Positions 1 to 5,839 of a stretch of 12,338 nt of DNA are shown here, piece by piece. A program made the position numbers and the translations under genes. Below the pieces are notes generated by a model. It had not been told where the DNA came from. It did no database searches and saw nothing but the letters and a program-made list of their open reading frames with translations. Location of the stretch: contig JAEDMF010000041.1 of the NCBI GenBank assembly GCA_016303175.1, positions 1 through 12,338 on the forward strand. The letters are read 5' to 3'. How positions within the stretch are numbered: the stretch's first letter is position 1; the number at the start of each line of letters is the position of its first letter. The stretch comes from Bacteroidales bacterium (GTDB taxonomy: Bacteria; Bacteroidota; Bacteroidia; Bacteroidales; UBA932).

Positions 1-626
1 TGGGTGTGAACTTCGGCTACTTCATCACAGCCAACAATTTCGCAGACCGCCTCTCCGACATCAATATGATTCAAGTCAAGAAAGGCATGCAGGACTTCAT
101 CAACGCCACAGGCAATATGGGTTCCGAAGAGTTCAACGCATCATTCAAGATCAGTCCCGATATGATGAACGAGGTATTCAACAACTTCATCGCTAAAAGG
201 ACTGAATACAAGGCAGCCGTAAACGCAGCCGAGGGCAAAGCTTACCTTGAAAAGATAGCCAAGAAGGACGGTATCATCAAGACTGAGAGCGGTCTGCTCT
301 ACCAGATTATCGAGGACGGTAACGAGGTTAAGGCCGCAGCGACCGACACGGTTTGGTGCCAGTACAAAGGTACTCTCATCGACGGCAGCGAATTTGATTC
401 TGCTGACAGTGACGTACAGTTCACTCTTGACCGTGTGATTCCCGCCTGGACAGAAGGTATGCAGCTCGTAGGCGAGGGTGGCCACATCATCCTCTACGTT
501 CCCTCAGAGCTGGGCTATGGCGAGAGGGGTGCAGGTCCCAAGATCGGACCCAACAGCACGCTCATCTTCGACGTGACCATTTCAAAGGTTGGCAAAAAAG
601 CCGTTGAGGAGAAGACAGAGGAATAA
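1..626 (+). CDS. FKBP-type peptidyl-prolyl cis-trans isomerase, FkpA-like (5' truncated)
   Basis: This is the C-terminal ~207 residues of a peptidyl-prolyl isomerase that helps fold proteins by isomerising Xaa-Pro bonds. The reading frame is open at the window start (first whole codon at base 3), so the true start and any signal peptide lie outside and the GTG at 6 is probably an internal valine. The first ~80 visible residues are helical and match the N-terminal dimerisation domain of FkpA-type FKBPs. The FKBP domain runs from about nt 290 to 595 and keeps the active-site pattern: QYKGTL, EFDSA, VIPAWTEGMQ with the pocket Trp, ELGYG, and STLIFDV. A charged tail (EEKTEE) precedes the TAA. FkpA-type enzymes usually work in the periplasm or are surface lipoproteins, but location cannot be judged without the N-terminus. 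The gene converges on the wbqC-like operon and ends just before a strong terminator. Confidence 0.93.
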   Translation, partial: GVNFGYFITANNFADRLSDINMIQVKKGMQDFINATGNMGSEEFNASFKISPDMMNEVFNNFIAKRTEYKAAVNAAEGKAYLEKIAKKDGIIKTESGLLYQIIEDGNEVKAAATDTVWCQYKGTLIDGSEFDSADSDVQFTLDRVIPAWTEGMQLVGEGGHIILYVPSELGYGERGAGPKIGPNSTLIFDVTISKVGKKAVEEKTEE

Positions 627-664
627 GTCCACTAAGGAATTCTCAAAAAAATTCCTAACAATGG

Positions 665-703
665 AAAAACTCCCGGACTGGAAACAGCGCCGGGAGTTTT
701 TTC
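665..703 (+). terminator. Bidirectional intrinsic terminator between FKBP gene and lpx operon
   Basis: A perfect stem pairs AAAAACTCCCGG (665-676) with CCGGGAGTTTTT (690-701) around a 13-base loop, followed by T-rich sequence. On the minus strand the 665-669 A-run becomes a U-tract, so the same hairpin can end the convergent wbqC-like transcript, whose stop lies at 736. A weaker A/T-rich inverted repeat (AGGAATT 635-641 with AATTCCT 650-656) sits just upstream and may add to termination of the FKBP transcript. Confidence 0.9.
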
Positions 704-735
704 TGATTTGCACTGACTTGAGAACTTAAGGAACG

Positions 736-1314
736 CTACAGAAAATCCGCGGCTGAGGGCCCCTCATTGAAAAGCAAGTCCATAATGCTCATATTGGGAA
801 GGAAACCGTGCCGTGCGGAAAATACCTGAAAATATGGCTTCTCCACATAGAAGGTGTCAGGCCTTTTGGGAGAAAGATCGAGGGCGGCCCCAGTATATTG
901 TCCGGTGAGGCCGGGCATACCGAGGTGTAGCTTCTTCAAAAAGAATTCGAGGATGCTGTTGTCCAAATCCCACAAGGAGTCAGGCTTGAGGTCCATCAGC
1001 GCATAAAGCTCATCCCTGTAATATTCGAACCAAGCCGAAGAGCGATAGGCAGAATCAATGGCTCTTTTGTGGCGTTCCATCCAAGGCCGCGAATAATCCA
1101 CAAGTACAGAGCGTATGGGATGGCTTATGCTTCCGCCAGAATGTTGTACAGGCACCTGAAGAGCTTCGGGACCATTTGCCGTCGGGATTAGGCAACGGTT
1201 GCGCCAGGATTGTTTCTGGTAATTCTCGTGCGCCTCCAACAAAACATCTCCCTCCGAAAGAAGGGAGAAGTAGGATATCGGCGGGAAATATGCTATCTGC
1301 AGGACCTTGGGCAC
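736..1314 (-). CDS. WbqC-like family protein
   Basis: This 192-residue soluble protein has the signature blocks of the WbqC-like family: an N-terminal IAYFPPISYFSLL, then ENYQKQSWRNRC, HPIRSVLVDYSRPW followed by HKRAIDSAYRSSAWFEYY, and a C-terminal FLPNMSIMDLLFNEGP. The family's biochemical activity is not established to my knowledge; it was named from O-antigen gene clusters, and I make no enzymatic claim. No signal peptide or membrane segment is evident, so it is probably cytoplasmic. The start is a GTG at 1314 whose first base is the last base of the lpxA stop codon (TAGTG), which points to translational coupling; no upstream ATG in frame fits better. It is the last gene of the lpxD-lpxC-lpxA operon, so a role in lipopolysaccharide assembly is a reasonable guess from context only. 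Transcription probably ends at the hairpin at 665-703. Confidence 0.88.
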   Translation of the reverse strand: MPKVLQIAYFPPISYFSLLSEGDVLLEAHENYQKQSWRNRCLIPTANGPEALQVPVQHSGGSISHPIRSVLVDYSRPWMERHKRAIDSAYRSSAWFEYYRDELYALMDLKPDSLWDLDNSILEFFLKKLHLGMPGLTGQYTGAALDLSPKRPDTFYVEKPYFQVFSARHGFLPNMSIMDLLFNEGPSAADFL

Positions 1315-2132
1315 TACTCTATCATACCTTTGGGTACGTTACTCTCCTGAGGGCCGCGTACAATTCCGCGTTTGCTGCTGCGGATGAAGCTGAGTATGGT
1401 ATCCCTTTCGTCGCTCTGGGGGAAACCGGCCTCAATTTTCTCGCAAGCATCCGACACATTCATTCCGGAATTGTAGATAATGTCGTACATATCCTTGATG
1501 TTGCGAATCTGTTCGGCGCTGAAGCCTCTTCTGCGCAGGCCCACTATGTTGATGCCGGCGTAGGACAGAGGGTCGCGACCGACAAGAGTGTAGGGAGGAA
1601 CGTCCTTGTTGACCTTGGATGCTCCACCCACCATAGCATGAGTACCGATGTGGGAGAACTGATGTACAACCGTGCCTCCACCGATGATGGCCCAGTCGGC
1701 AACGTCAGTCTCGCCGGCTATGCCTACGTAACTGACCAAGATGCAATGATTTCCCACATTGCAGTCGTGGGCCACGTGGGCATAGGACATAACCAAAGTG
1801 TCACTGCCTATCTTGGTGACTCCCTTGCCGCTGGCTTTTGTACCCCTGTTGACGGTTGCGCATTCGCGTATGTTCACGCGGTCGCCTATCTCAACATAGG
1901 TCACCTCTCCATCAAACTTGAGATCCTGGGGCACCGCGCCTATGACGGCTCCGGGAAAGACATTGCAGTCTTTGCCCAGCTTGACATAATTGAATATTGT
2001 GGCGTGGGGAAGAATATTGGTGCCGTCGCCTATTTCCACGAATTCATCTATATAAGCATAAGGACCGACAGTGACATTATCGCCGAGTTTCGCATTGGGA
2101 TGCACACAGGCAAGGGGATGTATTTTATTCAT
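1314..2132 (-). CDS. lpxA: UDP-N-acetylglucosamine O-acyltransferase LpxA
   Basis: LpxA catalyses the first step of lipid A synthesis in the cytoplasm, moving a 3-hydroxyacyl chain from acyl carrier protein to the 3-OH of UDP-GlcNAc. The 272-residue protein (E. coli: 262) starts with left-handed beta-helix hexapeptide repeats over roughly residues 1-190 and ends in a helical domain containing the family motif NIVGLRRRGFS (195-205). The catalytic histidine lies in the AHVAHDCNVGN block (His122, equivalent to E. coli His125), and the substrate-contact PQDLKF block is at 68-73. Gly170 in MVGG aligns with E. coli Gly173, the position reported to set acyl-chain length, which favours a long chain (about C14 or more) rather than C10. 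It starts eight bases after the lpxC stop and overlaps the wbqC-like start by one base. Confidence 0.97.
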   Translation of the reverse strand: MNKIHPLACVHPNAKLGDNVTVGPYAYIDEFVEIGDGTNILPHATIFNYVKLGKDCNVFPGAVIGAVPQDLKFDGEVTYVEIGDRVNIRECATVNRGTKASGKGVTKIGSDTLVMSYAHVAHDCNVGNHCILVSYVGIAGETDVADWAIIGGGTVVHQFSHIGTHAMVGGASKVNKDVPPYTLVGRDPLSYAGINIVGLRRRGFSAEQIRNIKDMYDIIYNSGMNVSDACEKIEAGFPQSDERDTILSFIRSSKRGIVRGPQESNVPKGMIE

Positions 2133-2140
2133 ATACAGGA

Positions 2141-3052
2141 TTATTTAATTAGTTCACGTACTGCCTTTGCGGCATTGGTATTGATGGTGTGGCCACTGCG
2201 CACGGCTGTCACGCGAGCCTTGAGAAAGCCTCCGCACAGGCGTAGGTCGCCTATCAAATCAAGCAGTTTGTGCCTTGCGCACTCGTTGGGATAGTGCAGG
2301 CGTATGTTGTTGAGATAACCTTTCTCGTCAATATTGAGTCTTGGCTTGTTAAACAGGGCGGCCATCCTGTCAATCTGCTCGCGGCTGACCGGATGCTCCA
2401 CGATTACTATGGCATTGTCCACATCGCCTCCCTTGATAAGGTTGTTGTTCAGAAGAAACTCCAACTCGTGGAAGAACACGAAGGTCCTGCAGGGAGCAAC
2501 TTCCCTGACATAGTCCGTCGAGCGGGGAACCCAACTTGCCGTCTGCACGCCCACGACCTTGGAATCAAAGTCTATCTGAAGGTCGTACGAAAGGCGGTCG
2601 GAGGGTGTCAAACGCACTACCGAGCCCGTCTTCTCATTGACCAGTTCCACCTCCTCCTTGAGTTCGATGAACTTGCGCGGCTCGGTCTGCACCTTCAGAC
2701 CATCGGCGGAAACAGCCTCTACATAAGGCAGGGCGCTGCCGTCCAGGATGGGCACTTCCACATTGTTGATTTCTATTATCGCATTGTCTATGCCCAGACC
2801 CGTCAAGGCCGAAAGGACATGCTCCACCGTGGCTACGCTGCATTCGCCGCAGGTAATTGTGGTGCTACGGGCTGTATTGCTGACATATTCCGCCAGAGCT
2901 TCCATTTCAGGCCTACCGGCCAAATCTGTCCGTACAAAGCGTATCCCCGTATTCACAGGGGCGGGATTCAAAGTCATTGTGGCATATCTGCCTGTATGAA
3001 GGCCCTTGCCTTCGAATTTGTAAGACTTTCTGAGAGTTTGCTGAAGTTGCAT
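2141..3052 (-). CDS. lpxC: UDP-3-O-acyl-N-acetylglucosamine deacetylase LpxC, without a FabZ domain
   Basis: LpxC is the zinc-dependent deacetylase that commits UDP-3-O-acyl-GlcNAc to lipid A. The 303 residues cover exactly one LpxC domain. Zinc ligands are visible as His78 in VATVEHVL and His261/Asp265 in RHKLLDLIGDL; catalytic Glu77 precedes the first ligand, and the catalytic His288 lies in SGHTINT. The substrate-channel segment ILDGSALPY is at 102-110. In Bacteroides and many relatives LpxC continues into a C-terminal FabZ dehydratase domain (about 460 residues in all); here the protein stops 15 residues after the GHTINT block and lpxA follows after eight bases, with no room for FabZ. The ATG at 3052 overlaps the lpxD stop by one base (TAATG), so the genes are probably translationally coupled. 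Confidence 0.97.
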   Translation of the reverse strand: MQLQQTLRKSYKFEGKGLHTGRYATMTLNPAPVNTGIRFVRTDLAGRPEMEALAEYVSNTARSTTITCGECSVATVEHVLSALTGLGIDNAIIEINNVEVPILDGSALPYVEAVSADGLKVQTEPRKFIELKEEVELVNEKTGSVVRLTPSDRLSYDLQIDFDSKVVGVQTASWVPRSTDYVREVAPCRTFVFFHELEFLLNNNLIKGGDVDNAIVIVEHPVSREQIDRMAALFNKPRLNIDEKGYLNNIRLHYPNECARHKLLDLIGDLRLCGGFLKARVTAVRSGHTINTNAAKAVRELIK

Positions 3053-4050
3053 TACTTATCTTTTTTCACGCCCGATGCCTTGAATATGGCATAGCTGCGC
3101 ATATAATTGAAATATGGTATGGCGGGCGAGCCCATAAGGGTGGAACCCTCCTGCTTGACGCTGCTCTGAATACCGCTCTGGGCCGAACATTTTGTACCGT
3201 CAGCCACGGTGATGTGACCTGCAAAGCCGCTCTGGCCTCCGAACATGCAATTGCGGCCTATCTTGGTGCTGCCGGCCACACCGCACTGGGCTGCCATAAC
3301 CGTATTCTCCCCTATCTCCGCATTGTGGGCAATTTGGATGAGATTGTCAAGTTTGACGCCCTTGCGCACTATAGTGCTGCCTATCTGGGACTTGTCTATG
3401 GTCGTGTTCGCGCCGATCTCCACATCATCCTCGATGATGACGTTGCCGCTGTGCTGGATTTTCTTATAGCTTCCGTCCGGAGTGGGAGCGAAACCGAAGC
3501 CGTCTGCACCGATGACCGCCCCAGAGTGTATTATGACATTGTTGCCTATCACCATCCCGGGATAGATTTTCACGCCGGGATATATGATACAGTTGTTGCC
3601 TATGGTTACGCCGTCACCCACATACACTTGTTCGCAGATGCGGGTGCAGTCTCCTATCCGCGCCTTGCGGCCTATGTAGGCAAAATCCCCTACATAGACT
3701 CTCTTTCCGAGCTTTGCGGAAAAGCGCACACGGCTGAACAGGGCCCTGTGGCGTCTGAAAGTGCGCTTGCGGGCATTCTCGTACTCAAGCAGGTTTGCCA
3801 CCGCCTCATAGGCATTCTTGACCCTGAGCAAAGTGGGCGTCACGGGCTGAGAAGGCTCAAAATCCTCATTCACTATGAGCAGAGAGCAGTTGGTCGTATA
3901 TACATATTGTTCATATTTGGGGTTTGCAAAGAAACATAAGGTACCCCTTTTCCCCGACTCGATTCGAGAGAAACCCGATATTTTCACATCTTCATTTCCC
4001 TCCAATTTACCATCGAGTATCTCCGCAAGTTGTTTTGCCGTATATTCCAT
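3052..4050 (-). CDS. lpxD: UDP-3-O-(3-hydroxyacyl)glucosamine N-acyltransferase LpxD
   Basis: LpxD adds the second 3-hydroxyacyl chain, to the 2-amino group of UDP-3-O-acyl-glucosamine, the step after LpxC. From the ATG at 4050 the protein has 332 residues (E. coli 341). The N-terminal uridine-binding domain includes CFFANPKYEQY; the left-handed beta-helix runs from about residue 105 to 285 with many hexapeptide repeats; the signature GADGFGFAPTPDG and the catalytic His in IQIAHNAEIGEN (His242, equivalent to E. coli His239) are present. A short C-terminal helix follows. An in-frame ATG at 4077 would add nine hydrophobic/basic residues (MKFFLKFAV), but family alignment begins at MEYTAKQLAEIL, and the candidate promoter lies between the two ATGs, so I prefer 4050. 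It is the first gene of the lpx operon. Confidence 0.96.
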   Translation of the reverse strand: MEYTAKQLAEILDGKLEGNEDVKISGFSRIESGKRGTLCFFANPKYEQYVYTTNCSLLIVNEDFEPSQPVTPTLLRVKNAYEAVANLLEYENARKRTFRRHRALFSRVRFSAKLGKRVYVGDFAYIGRKARIGDCTRICEQVYVGDGVTIGNNCIIYPGVKIYPGMVIGNNVIIHSGAVIGADGFGFAPTPDGSYKKIQHSGNVIIEDDVEIGANTTIDKSQIGSTIVRKGVKLDNLIQIAHNAEIGENTVMAAQCGVAGSTKIGRNCMFGGQSGFAGHITVADGTKCSAQSGIQSSVKQEGSTLMGSPAIPYFNYMRSYAIFKASGVKKDK

Positions 4051-4055
4051 AACTG

Positions 4056-4063
4056 CAAATTTA
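4056..4063 (-). promoter_or_regulatory. Candidate Bacteroidota-type -7 element for the lpx operon
   Basis: Read on the minus strand this is TAAATTTG, a full match to the Bacteroidota TAnnTTTG -7 consensus. It ends only five bases before the lpxD ATG at 4050, so a transcript started from it would have almost no 5' leader. I see no good TTTG -33 element at the expected ~20-base spacing, so the call rests on the -7 match and position alone. Confidence 0.4.
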
Positions 4064-4094
4064 AGAAAAAATTTCATCTTTGGGGATTTTTTTA

Positions 4095-4102
4095 TACCTT
4101 TG
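4095..4102 (+). promoter_or_regulatory. Candidate promoter of the rimP-nusA-infB operon
   Basis: TACCTTTG fits the Bacteroidota -7 consensus TAnnTTTG exactly and lies 63 bases before the rimP ATG. A weak -33 candidate (TTTC, 4072-4075) sits 19 bases upstream; a TTTG at 4079-4082 is too close. Transcription would begin near 4107-4110, right before the hairpin at 4117-4142. The element is 31 bases from the oppositely oriented lpxD element, so polymerases at the two promoters could interfere. Confidence 0.55.
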
Positions 4103-4116
4103 CAGAGTTGGATGAA

Positions 4117-4147
4117 GAAAAGGGGACGTCAGTCCTCTTTTTCTTTT
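4117..4147 (+). promoter_or_regulatory. Terminator-like leader hairpin before rimP (possible attenuator)
   Basis: Bases 4117-4127 (GAAAAGGGGAC) pair with 4132-4142 (GTCCTCTTTTT) around a GTCA loop: 11 base pairs including two G-U pairs. The 3' arm runs into TTTTTCTTTT, giving the hairpin-plus-U-tract form of an intrinsic terminator. It lies just after the candidate promoter and before rimP, so it would act in the leader of the rimP-nusA-infB mRNA rather than at the end of a gene. Since NusA stimulates hairpin-dependent pausing and termination, feedback by NusA is a natural hypothesis; that link is inference. Confidence 0.65.
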
Positions 4148-4165
4148 GTAATAAGAGTTTGCAAT

Positions 4166-4576
4166 ATGGACATTAAAGCAATACAGGACACACTTGCTCC
4201 CGCTCTGGATGAACGCGGGCTTTTTCTGGTGGAAGTAAAAATTTCCAAGGACAATGACATTACAGTCACCGTGGAATCCTACGAGGGCACGGTCACCTTA
4301 GATGACTGCGAAGTCCTGAACAGACTCTTCACCTCCACATTCGACCAGGATGTTGAGGATTATTCCCTGACGATGAGTTCTGCCGGGTTGGACGGCGAAT
4401 TCAAACATCCTGCCCAGTTTCGCAAGGCCGTTGGCCAAAAGGTGGAACTCTGGCTTAAGGGCGGCAGGAAGCTTACGGGCACCCTACGCGCATACAACGA
4501 TGGGGACGTGGATGTGGACGGAACAGTTTACAAAGCAAATGAAATCAATAAAGTAAAATATCACATAGAATTCTAA
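4166..4576 (+). CDS. rimP: Ribosome maturation factor RimP
   Basis: RimP assists maturation of the 30S ribosomal subunit. From the ATG at 4166 the protein is 136 residues, a little shorter than E. coli RimP (~150). The N-terminal alpha/beta domain includes DERGLFLVEVKISKDND; the family signature appears as LTMSSAGLDGEFKHPAQF (68-85), where the usual SSPGLDR reads SSAGLDG. The C-terminal SH3-like domain begins at about residue 89 (GQKVELWLKGGRKLTGTL). The ATG at 4166 matches where the family begins; another in-frame ATG at 4112 would add 18 residues and is discussed as a finding. The stop is separated from the nusA ATG by a single base, typical of the conserved rimP-nusA-infB operon. Confidence 0.93.
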   Translation: MDIKAIQDTLAPALDERGLFLVEVKISKDNDITVTVESYEGTVTLDDCEVLNRLFTSTFDQDVEDYSLTMSSAGLDGEFKHPAQFRKAVGQKVELWLKGGRKLTGTLRAYNDGDVDVDGTVYKANEINKVKYHIEF

Positions 4577-4577
4577 A

Positions 4578-5819
4578 ATGGAAAAGACAGCATTGAAAGA
4601 CGCATTTTCAGAGTTCAAGAACCTGAAGAAGATTGACCGCGCCACAATGGCCAGTGTACTGGTGGAAGTGTTCAAGGCACAACTTGCCAAGACTTACGGC
4701 ACAGCCGACAATTTTGACGTCACTATCAACATAGACAAGGGCGACTGCGAAATCATACGCAACCTTGAAGTTGTGGATGTGGTGGAAGATCCGACAACCC
4801 AAATCAGCGTGGAGGAGGCGAACAAGAATGGCGACGATTTCGAGGTGGGTGACGACTATGCCGAGGTAATCAGTCTGGCAGATTTCGGCCGCAGGGGCAT
4901 ACTCAATCTCAAGCAGAATCTTCAGGGCCGCATTATGGATATAGAAAAAGCGAACGTTCGCGCCAAATACGAGGAAAAGATAGGGGAACTCTTCACCGGC
5001 GAGGTTTATCAGACCTGGGCCAAAGAGTCCCTGCTGTTGGATGAAGAGGAGAACGAGCTCCACCTGCCCAAGTCGGAACAGATTCCGGGCGAGCACTTCA
5101 AGAAGAAGGACAGTGTGAAGGCCATCATCAAAAGTGTGGAGATGCGCAACAACACACCTATAATTACCCTCTCCCGCGTGGCCGACAGCTTCCTTGAAAA
5201 ACTCTTCGAGCAGGAAGTTCCCGAAATATATGATGGACTTATAACTATAAAGAAAGTAGTGCGCATCCCCGGTGAAAGGGCAAAAGTTGCCGTCGAAAGC
5301 TACGACGACCGCATTGATCCGATTGGAGCCTGCATAGGAGTGAAGGGTACTCGTATTATAGGTATAGTACGCGAATTGCGCAATGAGAACATCGATGTCA
5401 TCCAGTGGACCTCGAATCCCAGCCTGCTCATCCAGAGGGCTCTCGCTCCCGCAAAAATCACCAGCATCGAAATTCCCAAGAATGCAGAAGAACCTATCAA
5501 GGTGTATATGCATCCCGACGAGGTGAAGAAAGGCATAGGACGCGGAGGCTGCAACATACGCCTTGCATCGATGCTTGTAGAACGGGAAATCGAGGTTTGG
5601 AGAGACAATGATAACGCAGAGGAGGAAGAGGATGTGCTCCTGAGCCAGTTCAGCAACGAAATTGACGATTGGGTAATTGAGCGCCTGCAGTCAATCGGTT
5701 GTGACACAGCCAAGAATGTCCTTGCCCTTGACCCCGCCGATGTCGCCAAGCGCACCGACCTCGAGGACGAGACGGTAGAGGAAGTATTCAGGATTCTCAA
5801 GAGTGAGTTTGAAGATTAA
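4578..5819 (+). CDS. nusA: Transcription termination/antitermination factor NusA
   Basis: NusA binds RNA polymerase and nascent RNA and modulates pausing, termination and antitermination. The 413 residues show the expected order: N-terminal polymerase-binding domain (about 1-130), S1 domain (about 137-200, ending in NNTPIITLSR), KH1 with its GVKG loop (254-257) inside DPIGACIGVKGTRI, and KH2 with GIGRGG (319-324) inside KKGIGRGGCNIRLA. An acidic linker (AEEEEDVLL) leads to one helix-hairpin-helix-like C-terminal segment (about 365-410), so it has a shorter tail than E. coli NusA (495 residues), which carries two acidic repeats. An insertion rich in charged residues (about 75-93) lies in the N-terminal domain. 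It follows rimP by one base and precedes infB by 20 bases. Confidence 0.97.
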   Translation: MEKTALKDAFSEFKNLKKIDRATMASVLVEVFKAQLAKTYGTADNFDVTINIDKGDCEIIRNLEVVDVVEDPTTQISVEEANKNGDDFEVGDDYAEVISLADFGRRGILNLKQNLQGRIMDIEKANVRAKYEEKIGELFTGEVYQTWAKESLLLDEEENELHLPKSEQIPGEHFKKKDSVKAIIKSVEMRNNTPIITLSRVADSFLEKLFEQEVPEIYDGLITIKKVVRIPGERAKVAVESYDDRIDPIGACIGVKGTRIIGIVRELRNENIDVIQWTSNPSLLIQRALAPAKITSIEIPKNAEEPIKVYMHPDEVKKGIGRGGCNIRLASMLVEREIEVWRDNDNAEEEEDVLLSQFSNEIDDWVIERLQSIGCDTAKNVLALDPADVAKRTDLEDETVEEVFRILKSEFED

Positions 5820-5839
5820 TTTAACACGGGGTATTGAAT

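Noticed and set aside
1176..2294. Plus-strand open frame of 372 codons across lpxA
   Set aside because: Fully antisense to the conserved lpxA and neighbours; no family resemblance, so it is a shadow of hexapeptide-repeat coding sequence.
2270..3939. Plus-strand open frames at 2270-3094 and 3214-3939
   Set aside because: Antisense to lpxC and lpxD, whose catalytic motifs are intact; the plus-strand translations look like nothing known.
4051..4077. LpxD start at the ATG at 4077
   Set aside because: Adds nine residues with no family counterpart, and the candidate -7 element lies downstream of it; kept only as an alternative.
3875..4165. RimP start at 3875
   Set aside because: This would overlap lpxD and the promoter region; family similarity begins at the ATG at 4166.
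4608..5513. Antisense open frame of 301 codons across nusA
   Set aside because: Overlaps the S1 and KH domains of NusA on the opposite strand and shows no domain of its own.
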